Shown: in pieces, positions 27,287 through 36,103 of the stretch
Layout: each line of letters opens with the position of its first letter
How positions within the stretch are numbered: the stretch's first letter is position 1
NCBI GenBank assembly: GCA_965214325.1
Contig: CBDCBG010000006.1
Location: forward strand, 62,001-126,000
Direction of reading: 5' to 3'
DNA: 64,000 nt
Source: JAJEFO01 sp965214325
GTDB lineage: Bacteria > Pseudomonadota > Alphaproteobacteria > Rhodobacterales > Rhodobacteraceae
Notes under the pieces: generated by a model
Database searches by the model: none
What the model was told of the DNA's origin: nothing
The model's input: only the letters and a program-made list of their open reading frames with translations
Program-made: the position numbers and the translations under genes

Positions 27287-28231
27287 ATGACCATCGTAGT
27301 CGCCGGAATCGACGTGAGCAAGAAGTCGCTCAACATTCACCTGAACGGCAGGGACGAGACCGCCGCCAACGACACGGACGGCTTCCGAAAGGTCGCCGGC
27401 ATCCTGAGGGACGGCGGGGCGGAACGGGTCGTCATCGAGGCGACGGGACGATTGCACAGAGCCCTCCTGCAGTCGCTGCATGACAGGGGATTTTCCGTTT
27501 GCGTGGTCAACCCCCGCCAGTCCCGGGACTTCGCCAAGGCAGGCGGCGAGCTGGCGAAGACCGACAGGGTCGACGCCAGGATCCTGGCCGCCTTCGGGGC
27601 CGCGTTCCCGGCCATGCCGGCCACCGCGCCGGCCGACGTGACGATCGACCGGCTCCGAGACATGCTGGTGCTGCGGGAGGCCCTTGTCGACCAGCGCGCG
27701 CAGCTGAAGGCGGCCTGGGACGAGGTCGGCGACCCTCTGCCGGACGGACCCGTCCCGAAGGTCCTCTCGGAGCTTGACGCCGGCGTCGGCGAGTACGACC
27801 GGCGGATCGGGGAGCTTGTCGCCGGCTCGGACGATCTCGGGGAGAGCTACGGGATCCTGACCTCCGTGCCGGGCATCGGCCCCGTCACGGCGGCGTCCCT
27901 GATCGCCTGGATGGGCGAGCTCGGCGCGATCGGCAACCGCCAGGCCGCAGCCCTGATCGGCGTGGCCCCCTTCGCCCGCGACAGCGGGACCCTGAAGGGC
28001 GGGCGCCACGTCACCGGCGGACGGAGGAGACCCAGGGACGTGCTCTACATGGCGGCAATCGCGGCAACCCGGTTCAATCCCGACATGAAGGACTTTCATG
28101 AACGGCTCACGAAAAGGGGCAAGCCCCACAAGCTCGCCGTGACCGCGGTCATGAGGAAGCTGATCGTGACCGCGAACGCCCTGCTGCGCGACCGGCGCAT
28201 GTGGGAGGACCGGGCGACGGACGCCGCCTGA
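27287..28231 (+). CDS. IS110-family recombinase (transposase)
   Basis: 314 residues. The DEDD RuvC-like domain shows Asp9 (GIDVSKK), Glu51 (VVIEATG), Asp93 and Asp96 (KTDRVDAR). The C-terminal Transposase_20 domain has 'LTSVPGIGPVTAASLIAWMG' and the likely serine nucleophile Ser233 (ARDSGTLKG). IS110 recombinases use a bridge RNA to join donor and target at a core dinucleotide. The ATG at 27287 is preceded by GGAGCGGGAG. The gene is intact, so the element may be active. Confidence 0.95.
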   Translation: MTIVVAGIDVSKKSLNIHLNGRDETAANDTDGFRKVAGILRDGGAERVVIEATGRLHRALLQSLHDRGFSVCVVNPRQSRDFAKAGGELAKTDRVDARILAAFGAAFPAMPATAPADVTIDRLRDMLVLREALVDQRAQLKAAWDEVGDPLPDGPVPKVLSELDAGVGEYDRRIGELVAGSDDLGESYGILTSVPGIGPVTAASLIAWMGELGAIGNRQAAALIGVAPFARDSGTLKGGRHVTGGRRRPRDVLYMAAIAATRFNPDMKDFHERLTKRGKPHKLAVTAVMRKLIVTANALLRDRRMWEDRATDAA

Positions 28232-28439
28232 CGCCAGCGCGGGCCGCGTCTCGCGGCGGTCTTGCCAGGCCCGAAACGAAACAGTCTGGCCGGTCACGCG
28301 TCGGTGGCCGGGCGGTTCCGGCATGCCCGCACGCCGCCGGACTGTGGACAGGGATGTGGACAACCGTGGAAAACCCGGAACCGCCTCCCCGGAAATTGCC
28401 AAAAAATGCTGAATCCGCGCTTGACCCAAGACATGGATG

Positions 28440-29738
28440 CTTGATCTTGACCTTCGCCATGCGGATCTTCCGCTCCCCGGCATTGTTCGTGAAGCTGACG
28501 TCCGGGTCGCCCATGAAGCGCAGTACGGACTCTTCGTGCTTCGCCAGGCGCTCATGGAGGTTGTGTGCGTCGGACTTCGCGATCCGGCCGCGTTTTCCTT
28601 TCGGCCGCGGCGGGATCTCGGGCATCTCCCGGGCGCCCTGGGTCAGGATGGTCCGGTAGCGCCTGCGCACGGCCGCGCGCCCGTCCTCGGGCAGGGTCTT
28701 GGTGTCGCTCCTGTTGACCCTGTGGCAGGCCTCGCGCAGCAGCCTCTTCATCAGGCGCGCCCAGCGGTAGCCGTTGGAGTCGACGACGAAGGTCAGCTCC
28801 CGCAGGAGGTGAGAGCCACAGAGCTGATGGCTGCACTGGTCGTAGGCGAAGTACGATGCCCAGCAGTCGTGGACCAGGGTGCCTGTGCAGCGGGGGATGA
28901 TGCCGATGTCCTCGATCGCCTCCTTTCCGCGCTTGCGGTGCAGGAACTTCAGGGTCAGGGACCCGTCGGTGACGACATGGAGCCATTGGGTTCTGCCGTC
29001 GACCCGGAAGCCGGTCTCGTCGGCATGCAGGGCCGGGCGTTCCAGCAGCTGTGCGATGGCGGCGTGCTCCCATGATGCGAGGGCGTCATGAAGGCGGCGC
29101 ACGCAGCCCAGGCAGGTGGCTTCGGAGAGCCTGAGGCCCGAGATCGCCTGCACCAGCGCGACGGCCCGGCGCAGCGACAGCATGTGGGCGCCCGGCAGGT
29201 TGACGACGAAGGCCTGGAGGCCGGCGCCGTACTGCAGCGGGCCCGGCATGTCGTCGGGGAACCGGCCCTTGGTGCGGGCCCGGCAGTCCGGGCATTCCTT
29301 GACCTCGGCCTCCACGCGGCGCTCGACGACCTCGAACACGATGTCGTGCAGGACGCGACGTTCCCGGCCGGCGGGGTCGACGCCGGACAGGTCGGCGCCG
29401 CATGTGTCGCAGGCCTCGACGGCGACCGTCTCCTCGACGGTGGTCTTCCGGAGGTTGTCGCCCGTCTGCAGGTTCGGCTTCGCGCCCTTGCCGCTGCTGC
29501 CGGCGCGCCGTGCGGTCCCGTCCCTGTCCGTCTGCGACGGCGGGAGGCTGGAGTTCCTCGATCCCTTGCGGGTCGTCCTTTCCAGCAGGACGGCGATCAG
29601 CACGCTCATCAGCGTGATCAGCATCGCGAACATCGCGTCGGCTTCCGCCGACACCTTGCCGGCCTCGCGCAGCGTCTTGATCCGCGCCTTTGCCGCCTCG
29701 AACTCGTCGCGCAGCGACGCCGCGTTCACCGTCGCCAT
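28440..29738 (-). pseudogene. IS66 transposase TnpC, 5' fragment
   Basis: 433 codons. Coiled N terminus, then the IS66 zinc-binding segment 'CDTCGADLSG' with CPDC, and the DDE core with 'ALHADETGFRVDGRTQWLH', 'LVHDCWASYF' and 'DVSFTNNAGERKIRMAKVK'. The frame then runs into IS110 sequence at 28439 and reads about 97 foreign codons. Joined to 26794-26973 it gives a full 492-residue TnpC. The ATG at 29738 overlaps the stop of an upstream small frame (TGATG). Confidence 0.92.
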
Positions 29739-29965
29739 CACCCGGCCTCCACCGCGAGCCGCTCGCCCGGGGGCGTCGCGCGGCAGCGGCGCTGCGACCT
29801 GCGCGTCGACTGCACGCAGGGCGGCTCGCGGCCCTGGAAGTCGAAGCCGGACAGGAAGCGGCAGGCGCAGCCATGGCGGAGCTCGACGGGGCAGTCCCGT
29901 CCGAAGCCGTCGATCGCCCGGCGGTCCAGGCCGATGCCGCGCTGCGCGGGCGGCTTGCGCTTCAT
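29738..29965 (-). CDS. Small Cys-rich protein upstream of IS66 tnpC
   Basis: 75 residues from the ATG at 29965. The stop overlaps the tnpC start as TGATG, which suggests translational coupling. It contains 'ELRHGCACRFLSGFDFQGRE' followed by PPC, a possible metal site. It does not resemble the usual IS66 TnpB. Function unknown; the call rests on position and coupling. Confidence 0.4.
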   Translation of the reverse strand: MKRKPPAQRGIGLDRRAIDGFGRDCPVELRHGCACRFLSGFDFQGREPPCVQSTRRSQRRCRATPPGERLAVEAG

Positions 29966-30277
29966 GATCGCGCCGCCGCCCAAGCGCGTTTCCAGACATG
30001 CGGAACGAGGCGGCATGAGGCTCACGATGGCCTGGCAGAGCCCCGTCGTCGCCTTTGACCCGTACCATGCCCCCATCGAGACGGCCCCTCCCCGGAACGA
30101 TCGATCCGCGACCGGCAATGGAATGTCCGCTCTGTGATGTCAAACGCAAATCCTCGACGGGAGGTCGGCAGCGAGAACCGCGCAAGGCGCCGCGGCAAAA
30201 GGCCGGACGCTCGTCCCGAACGCGATCAGGCAAGAAATCCAACGGTCAAGAAGGGGGGCGAGCAGTTACAGTCCACG

Positions 30278-30580
30278 AAAGAAAATCCGTGACGCTCATG
30301 CAACAGACTGATAATAAAAGAAAAGAAAATCTACCGGGAATTGCTGCCAACCCGCTGCAGTTCGCCGCGTCGGCTGGGTTCTGACGCGCGCGCCCTCGGT
30401 CGTTGACATTCCGTGGTCCTGGCAGGTTGCCGGCGCGCGATGTTGCGGCAAGCGTCGACGTTCATGAATCTCCTGCGGCTTTCGCGGTGCCTGCAACCCG
30501 GAGACCGGGATCGTGGCATTGGACTGGTCCAACTGGCCCTGAATTCCAGGGTGCCGCCACCTCGGTAACGGCCCGGAGAA
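30278..30580. other. Gap: probable end of the older IS4/ISNCY-like element
   Basis: About 300 bp after the IS66 target duplication. By position the first part should be the upstream end of the element whose transposase lies at 25429-26784. No gene and no matching terminal repeat was seen. Confidence 0.4.
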
Positions 30581-31771
30581 TCAACCCGCAAGACCGGCCC
30601 TCATGATGCCGCTGCGCAGGGGCGCCCAGTCGCCTGCCAACCGCAATCCGGCTGAGCGGAGGGATTGCCCGGCCGGTGTGCCGTCGCGGCAGAGCCGGTT
30701 GTAGAGGTCGATGATTCCGGTGCGGGCCAGCACGTCCCGCTGCCGGAGTCGGGCAAAGGCGCCGAGTTGAGTGGACGTCCCGAGTTCGTCCGGCGTATCG
30801 CGCGCGAGATCGATCAGGCACCAGATGTCCGCGAGCGAGACGTTTAGGCCCTGTGCTCCGATCGGCGGCAGCACGTGGGCCGCCTCGGCAATCACCGCGA
30901 CGCGTTGCGCGGAGAGCCTGCGAGCCCTCTGGGTTATGACTGGCCACACCTGGCGGCCGGACATTGGAGCGAGAGGGCCAAGCACGTCGCACGAGCGCTG
31001 CGTGGCAGCCTCGCCGAGCGCCGAATCGTCAAGGTCGGCGAGCCGTATCACTTCAGGTCCGTCATGCATCCAAACCACGGCAGAGGTCGGTGCGCCGTTC
31101 TGATCTGGCATGGGCACCAGAACGAAGGCTCCGCCCGACAGGTACAGTTCGGTGGAAGTCTCATGGTGGGGCAAGGTGTGCGACACTGCAAAGGCCAGCG
31201 CCTTCTGGCCGTAACGGGCGGTCTCGATTTCAATGCCTGCTGCCTCGCGCAGGGGTGACGCACGGCCATCGGCTGCAATGGCCAGCCTCGCGCGAAGCCT
31301 CGAGCCGTCGGTCAATCCAACTATCGCTTCGCTCTGGCGTGTAACGAGCGAAGAGAATCCGATGCCGAACCTGAGATCGATGCGCGGGCTGGCTTCGGCC
31401 AATTCGGCCAGCCTGCGCCGGGTCAAGGCGTTGGGGAGATTCCATCCCAGCGCGGGGATATCAAGGTCCGCGGCACTGAACGAGCGTTCTGTTGCAATCC
31501 TTGGCGGCTCCCCCGTGCAATTGATGACGCGAAGGATCTCAAGCGGCGTCGCGGCGTCACTTAACGCATTCCAAACCCCTATCGCTTTCAGCTGCCGACG
31601 CGATGGCTCGAGAAATGCCGTGGAACGCAAGTCGTCACTCTTGCCTGTGGCGGGCGGCGGTGCGGAGTCGGCAAGCGTTACCGAGAAGCCTGCATCGGCA
31701 AGGCCCAGGGCCCCCACCAATCCGGCAATTCCTCCGCCGGAAACGAATATGTCGGTGTCCTCCGCGCGCAT
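30581..31771 (-). CDS. FAD-dependent ubiquinone hydroxylase, UbiH/UbiF family
   Basis: 396 residues. The FAD-binding GxGxxG is in 'IFVSGGGIAGLVGALGLADA', the second FAD motif is 'LAIAADGRASPLREAAG', and 'IAEAAHVLPPIGAQGLN' replaces the usual GDAAH with AEAAH. The family adds hydroxyl groups to the ubiquinone ring at the inner membrane. An in-frame ATG at 31783 is also possible. It lies 52 bp downstream of a HAD phosphatase gene on the same strand. Confidence 0.85.
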   Translation of the reverse strand: MRAEDTDIFVSGGGIAGLVGALGLADAGFSVTLADSAPPPATGKSDDLRSTAFLEPSRRQLKAIGVWNALSDAATPLEILRVINCTGEPPRIATERSFSAADLDIPALGWNLPNALTRRRLAELAEASPRIDLRFGIGFSSLVTRQSEAIVGLTDGSRLRARLAIAADGRASPLREAAGIEIETARYGQKALAFAVSHTLPHHETSTELYLSGGAFVLVPMPDQNGAPTSAVVWMHDGPEVIRLADLDDSALGEAATQRSCDVLGPLAPMSGRQVWPVITQRARRLSAQRVAVIAEAAHVLPPIGAQGLNVSLADIWCLIDLARDTPDELGTSTQLGAFARLRQRDVLARTGIIDLYNRLCRDGTPAGQSLRSAGLRLAGDWAPLRSGIMRAGLAG

Positions 31772-31823
31772 GATGGGAACCATAACCCCAATTTGTCGCT
31801 CGTGTAAGCGAACCTGGACTTCT

Positions 31824-32468
31824 TCAGGCGAGGCTCTTGAGGAATTCGGCAAGATCGGGCGCATGGTGCTGGACATGCGGGGCGGCAATGGGTGTTCTTG
31901 CCACCAGGATCGTGCGCATGCCGAGCGCCAGGGGAGCGACGAGATTGCGTGCATCGTCATCGAACATGGCTGCGCGTTCCGGCACAAGGCCGTCCCGGGA
32001 AATTATGGTCTCGAACGCGACACGTTCGGGCTTCGGCAGAAAATCCGCGTGCTCGATGCCATAGACGGCGTCGAAATTTCCTGACAGACCGCGGGCCTCC
32101 ATGACTCTTCGGGCGTAAGGTTCCGATCCGTTGGTATAGACGATTGCCCGCCCCGGAAGGGTCGCGATTGCTCCTGCAAGCTCAGGGTCCGGTTCCAGAT
32201 GATCGAGGGAAATGTCGTGGACGTGCTCGAGAAACGACTGCGGATCCACGTCGTGTTCACGCATGAGCCCGGCGAGCGTGGTGCCGAAGCTGGCCCAATA
32301 GCGCTTTCGGAGTTCATTCGCTTCCGCCCCGTCCACTCCCAGCGCATCGACGACCCATTCGGTCATCCTGACTTCGATTTGCTCGAAGAGCCGTGCCTCG
32401 GGCGCATAGAGCGTGTTGTCGAGGTCGAAGATCCACGTGTCCACGTCGCTGAATGCGGAAATCATCAT
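31824..32468 (-). CDS. HAD-type pyrimidine 5'-nucleotidase
   Basis: 214 residues. HAD motif I is 'WIFDLDNTLYAPE', motif II 'IVYTNGS', motif III/IV 'KPERVAFE' and 'AAMFDDDARNL'. The N-terminal DNTLY and overall length match the group that removes phosphate from pyrimidine nucleotides. The start is uncertain by a few codons (32465, 32468 or 32486). Probably cotranscribed with the UbiH-like gene. Confidence 0.85.
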   Translation of the reverse strand: MMISAFSDVDTWIFDLDNTLYAPEARLFEQIEVRMTEWVVDALGVDGAEANELRKRYWASFGTTLAGLMREHDVDPQSFLEHVHDISLDHLEPDPELAGAIATLPGRAIVYTNGSEPYARRVMEARGLSGNFDAVYGIEHADFLPKPERVAFETIISRDGLVPERAAMFDDDARNLVAPLALGMRTILVARTPIAAPHVQHHAPDLAEFLKSLA

Positions 32469-32633
32469 GGGCGACGTGTAGAGCATGGCTCCAGAGATGG
32501 CCACATGATCGGATTGAGAGTTACCGGATTGCACTCGGCCATTCGGGCACGATCCTCTCGGCACTGGCCAGCGTGATCAAGCCGCACAGCGCCAAATCGC
32601 GCTTGCCGACAGGGTCGCCGAACCCGTCGCAAG

Positions 32634-32651
32634 AAGGGGTGAGCGGTTGCT
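32634..32651. repeat. Possible relic IS66-type terminus
   Basis: AGAAGGGGTGAGCGGTTG closely resembles the inverted IS66 end at 26.8/30.3 kb (AAAGGGGTGAGCAGTTAC). There is no partner end or transposase beside it, so at most it is a solo scar. Confidence 0.35.
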
Positions 32652-32653
32652 GT

Positions 32654-32677
32654 CGTCGAACGCTTGAGCGTTCGACG
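32654..32677. repeat. Perfect inverted repeat
   Basis: CGTCGAACGCT (32654-32664) and AGCGTTCGACG (32667-32677) are 11-bp arms with a 2-nt loop. It could be a terminator stem for carA, but it lies about 400 bp beyond carA and has no T-run. Confidence 0.5.
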
Positions 32678-33074
32678 TGACGCTGCACGCAAGGGTGCTC
32701 AGGGATGATGAAGCTTGGGATTCGCGCCACGCACCCCTTCATTCGCGAGCCATTGGGATCAGTGCAAGCCGTGTCGCTCTCGTCATGCAAAGCATGGCCG
32801 CTGATCGCGGAATCCATGGCTCAAGGCGCGATGGCAGAGTTTCATGCGGTTCATTTCGAACGCGAGGCGTCTGCGGCAAGGCCAGCTGCATTGCGCCGAT
32901 CAACGAGGACCGGAGCCAGATTGAAGGTTCCGTGGTGGACACGATGGCCAGCCTGCGGCTTCACCAGCCAGCCAGCCGACTTTGCAGGACTGGCTCTTGG
33001 CGCGCAAGTCCCGATCTGGTCAATCGCTTCACGGCGTACATGGCTGCGTCAATTCCAGCGGCTCTGGAATCCTG

Positions 33075-34223
33075 TCAGGCCTCGATCGCGGCGACGAAGC
33101 GTTCGAACAGGTACATGCTGTCAACCGGTCCGGGGCTTGCCTCGGGGTGGTACTGGACCGAAAACACCGGACGATCCGTCATCCGAATGCCGCAGTTCGA
33201 TCCGTCAAACAGCGAGACGTGGGTTTCCTTCACGCCGGCCGGCAGGGATTGGCTGTCTACCGTGAACCCGTGATTCATGGACGTGATTTCCACCTTGCCG
33301 GTCTCAAGATCCTTCACGGGATGGTTCGCGCCGTGATGCCCGTGATTCATCTTGACCGTCCGTGCGCCGAGGGCGAGGGCGAGCATTTGATGCCCAAGAC
33401 AGATGCCAAACACGGGCATGCTCGAACGTGCAAGCACGCTCCGGATCATGGGCACGGCGTAGTCGCCGGTTGCCGCCGGGTCGCCCGGACCGTTTGAAAG
33501 AAACAGTCCCTCGGGATCATTTGCCATTACGTCATCCGCAGTTGCGGTTGCCGGCAGGACCGTAACGTCGCACCCGACCGTGGCAAGGCAGCGGAGGATG
33601 TTTCGCTTGGCTCCGTAGTCAATTGCGACGACCTTGTGCTTCGGGGAGGCCTGCTTGCCGAACCCTTCCGGCCAGGCCCACCGGGTCTCGGACCAGCGAT
33701 AGCTTTGCGCACAGGTCACCTTCTTGGCCAGGTCGAGACCTTCGAGGCCGCGGAACTCGCGGGCTGATGCGACAAGGGCCTCGACATCGAATTCGCCGGA
33801 CGGGTCATGTGCCAGGGCGACATGCGGTGCGCCTTGTTGCCGAATCGCGCGAGTGAGGCGTCTGGTGTCGATTCCGCCTATACCGACGCGCCCCCTGCTT
33901 GCCAACCAATCCGAAAGCGAACTGCCGGACCGCCAATTGGAAGGCTCGGTCGGATCCCACTTGACGACGAGACCTTCGGCCACCGGGTCGGCGGCTTCGT
34001 CATCCTGCGCGTTGACGCCGACGTTGCCGATATGCGGAAAAGTGAAGACCACGATCTGCCCGGCATAGGAAGGATCGGTGATGATCTCCTGGTAGCCCGT
34101 CATTGCCGTGTTGAAGCACAGCTCTGCCACGGTCTTTCCGGGCGCACCGAATCCCTGGCCCCAAAAGACCGGTCCGTCGGCGAGGGCAAGGCAGGCGGTT
34201 GCAGTCTTGGCGTCTTCCGGCAT
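33075..34223 (-). CDS. carA: Carbamoyl-phosphate synthase small subunit
   Basis: 382 residues, full length. The glutaminase nucleophile is in 'PVFGICLGHQMLALALG' and the His-Glu pair is in 'VFSVQYHPEASPGP'. The N-terminal domain carries 'GYQEIITDPSYAGQIV'. It supplies ammonia to CarB for pyrimidine and arginine synthesis. carB is not in the window. A yqeY-like gene at 40.0 kb, usually its direct divergent neighbour, is now separated by about 5.8 kb of IS-rich DNA. Confidence 0.96.
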   Translation of the reverse strand: MPEDAKTATACLALADGPVFWGQGFGAPGKTVAELCFNTAMTGYQEIITDPSYAGQIVVFTFPHIGNVGVNAQDDEAADPVAEGLVVKWDPTEPSNWRSGSSLSDWLASRGRVGIGGIDTRRLTRAIRQQGAPHVALAHDPSGEFDVEALVASAREFRGLEGLDLAKKVTCAQSYRWSETRWAWPEGFGKQASPKHKVVAIDYGAKRNILRCLATVGCDVTVLPATATADDVMANDPEGLFLSNGPGDPAATGDYAVPMIRSVLARSSMPVFGICLGHQMLALALGARTVKMNHGHHGANHPVKDLETGKVEITSMNHGFTVDSQSLPAGVKETHVSLFDGSNCGIRMTDRPVFSVQYHPEASPGPVDSMYLFERFVAAIEA

Positions 34224-34306
34224 TGGGTACCATGGAGGTTAGGTGACGATAAACGGTCGTGGATCTATGAGGATGCCGTAATGGGGTCAAGGGGCGCTGC
34301 CGATAC

Positions 34307-36051
34307 GGGGCGCGATTCTCGTATGGTTCACCTTTCGATTCCAAGATGTTCTTCTCGCGAATCACGCGGCAAGTGCGACCTGCGCCACCGGCCGGTTGTC
34401 GTTGGCGCATTGCGGGGGCTTCCAGCCGCCGCAGCGGTTCAGGCGCGGGGCCGCGGCGGCCCAAGCCCGGTCGAAGCGTCCGGACTTGAGAAGCGACCGG
34501 AAGGTCAGGACGCCCTGGCCGCCGTCGCGGCCCCAGCTTTGTCCGGAGCGCTTCATCCGGGCAGTCACGAGAACCTTGTTCGCGGATTCCACGGCACCGG
34601 AACCGATGGCGTAGCCTGCGTCGGCGGCGTCCGCGTAGTTCATGCGGCGGCGGTTGTTGCGGAAGTAGGCCAGCTCCTTCCGGATGTCGTCGGCACCCTT
34701 GCCCTTCCGCAGCAGGTGGCGCATCGCGTCGATCACCTTGCCGGCGCCCTTGGGGTCGTGGCGCAGGACATGCCGCCACTTCTCGAACCAGGCCGTGCCT
34801 CCTGCCGTGTCCGGGCCGTAGGCGGCGTCGGCCGCGGCACTCAAATGCTGAGTCGCGTGCCAAAAATCTATCAGGGTCACGTCGGGGCACAGGGAGTCCA
34901 GGAACGCCCAGTTGTCCTTCGCGCCATCGGCGACTGCCGCAAGCTTCAGGTCCGGATTGCGGTCCAGCCAGTGGAACGCCTCGGCCTTCAGCCGAGACTT
35001 CAGGCCCGCCTTGCCGGCTTCGGGAAGACGCCCGAAGTACCGGCTCTCCAGCATGTTCCCCTCCGCGTCGACCAAGGCCACGACGCCGCACGACGCCTCG
35101 CGCCAGCCTGCGTCCGTTGCCTTTCCGTCTGCCGTCTCGGCGTTCATGCGCATCATGACGCCGTCGAGCGAGACAAGAAGCGACACAGCCTCCGCTGGCA
35201 TCTCCTCCTGCTCCCGGAGATCGCCCAGAAGCGCGCCGGAACACGCCTCAATACAGGTTCCCGCCTCCCCGGAAAGTCGCACCAGGGACGCCGTCGAAGG
35301 CCCCTTGCCGCAAAGCCTCTTCCAAGCGTCCGCGCTCTCGCGGGCCGTCAGGCCGCTCATCAGGTACATCGAGAGACCCGCCGCCGCCGGCGTCAGCCCG
35401 CCGGACGTCAGGCCAAGGACGGCCTCGGCCGGAACCAGGGACGCGCCGTGGCCCGAGGGGCGGTACCGCGACCGGAGGAAGTCGACCGGTCCGAACATCG
35501 TCATCGCGTGGCCCGGCGTGACCTCTGCCTTCCGGTAGGCCCTGCCGTCGACCTGCAGCGAGGGCCCGTGGTCGTCCAGCGCCGCGAACGCGTCGGCCAG
35601 GACCGAACGGGCCATGCCGAAGACCATGTCGCGAACGGCGCCCTCGGCTTCCAGCGGATCGTCCCGGTACAGGGCCGCGACGTTCTCCGCCAGGCCGATC
35701 TCGGCGGCCCTCTCGACCAGGGCGACGCCCGCTTTCGTGAGGCCGTCCATGGCCGTCGCGACGGATCCGCGTGCATCGTCGATGTTGGCAATCGGGTTCT
35801 CTGGCTGTAGGCTTTCCATCGGAGCGTTCCTTTCCGCCCCCGTCCAGGGGCATTTGATTGATGCAAGGAACGCTCTACCACACCGGCCCGTCAGGGCCAG
35901 GCGTCCGCCAGACATGGAAAGAACGCGACCCGCCCGGCGAATTTTCGCGGAATCCGCCGGATCAGCGGCCGTCGCCGGAGACGGCCTCGAAAATGTCGTG
36001 TGATTTCAGCGCTCTGAAAAAACCGCCATCCGCCATACAGAAATCGCACCC
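34307..36051 (-). mobile_element. ISKra4-type element 1
   Basis: 1745 bp bounded by an 8-bp direct repeat GCCGATAC (34299-34306 and 36052-36059). Ends are similar inverted repeats: GGGGCGCGATTCTCGTATGG at the left, and the inverse of GGGTGCGATTTCTGTATGG at the right. An internal hairpin of 11-bp arms (GAGCGTTCCTT, 35822-35832; AAGGAACGCTC, 35865-35875) lies upstream of the transposase start. It landed about 45 bp before the sugar ABC permease start. Confidence 0.88.
34362..35819 (-). CDS. ISKra4-like transposase 1
   Basis: 485 residues. Acidic motif 'SLLVSLDGVMMRMNAE', then 'VTLIDFWHATQHLSAAADAA' and the C-terminal 'AIGSGAVESANKVLVTARMK' with RSGQSW, all typical of ISKra4-like DDE enzymes. 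The ATG at 35819 is preferred; the open frame extends to 35915. It is the least similar of the three ISKra4-type proteins here and lacks the N-terminal Cys zinc motif of the others. Confidence 0.82.
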   Translation of the reverse strand: MESLQPENPIANIDDARGSVATAMDGLTKAGVALVERAAEIGLAENVAALYRDDPLEAEGAVRDMVFGMARSVLADAFAALDDHGPSLQVDGRAYRKAEVTPGHAMTMFGPVDFLRSRYRPSGHGASLVPAEAVLGLTSGGLTPAAAGLSMYLMSGLTARESADAWKRLCGKGPSTASLVRLSGEAGTCIEACSGALLGDLREQEEMPAEAVSLLVSLDGVMMRMNAETADGKATDAGWREASCGVVALVDAEGNMLESRYFGRLPEAGKAGLKSRLKAEAFHWLDRNPDLKLAAVADGAKDNWAFLDSLCPDVTLIDFWHATQHLSAAADAAYGPDTAGGTAWFEKWRHVLRHDPKGAGKVIDAMRHLLRKGKGADDIRKELAYFRNNRRRMNYADAADAGYAIGSGAVESANKVLVTARMKRSGQSWGRDGGQGVLTFRSLLKSGRFDRAWAAAAPRLNRCGGWKPPQCANDNRPVAQVALAA

Positions 36052-36103
36052 GCCGATACGAACGCTGCAACAAGACCGGCAAACCGAACCCAAACGCGCC
36101 GAG

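Larger units (their letters stand above)
26974..28439 (+). mobile_element. IS110-family element inserted in IS66 tnpC
   Basis: A 1466-bp element. The target reads ...CCGACAC-CT-TGATCTT... and CT is found at both junctions (26974-26975 and 28440-28441), as expected for IS110 insertion at a dinucleotide core without terminal inverted repeats. The left end before the transposase start is 313 bp and the right end 208 bp. Three short blocks recur in the same order in both ends: CTGTGGACAGG (27013, 28342), GTGGAAAACC (27040, 28366) and CCGCCTCCCCGG (27066, 28381). Confidence 0.93.
26786..30269 (-). mobile_element. IS66-family element, complete but split by an IS110 element
   Basis: Terminal inverted repeats start GTAACTGCTC(A/G)CCCC (26786-26800 and, inverted, 30255-30269), with the GTAA start usual for IS66. 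A perfect 8-bp target duplication AGTCCACG lies at 26778-26785 and 30270-30277. Without the inner IS110 element it is 2018 bp. It carries tnpC and one small upstream frame; no tnpA or tnpB was recognised. Confidence 0.93.
32469..33074. other. Gap with relics only
   Basis: About 600 bp between the HAD gene and the end of carA. No gene is recognised. It holds a possible IS66-type terminus at 32634-32651 and a strong hairpin at 32654-32677. Confidence 0.5.

Noticed and set aside
27260..28555. 431-codon minus-strand open frame over the IS110 gene
   Set aside because: Antisense to a clear DEDD recombinase; composition rich in Arg, Gly and His with no domain.
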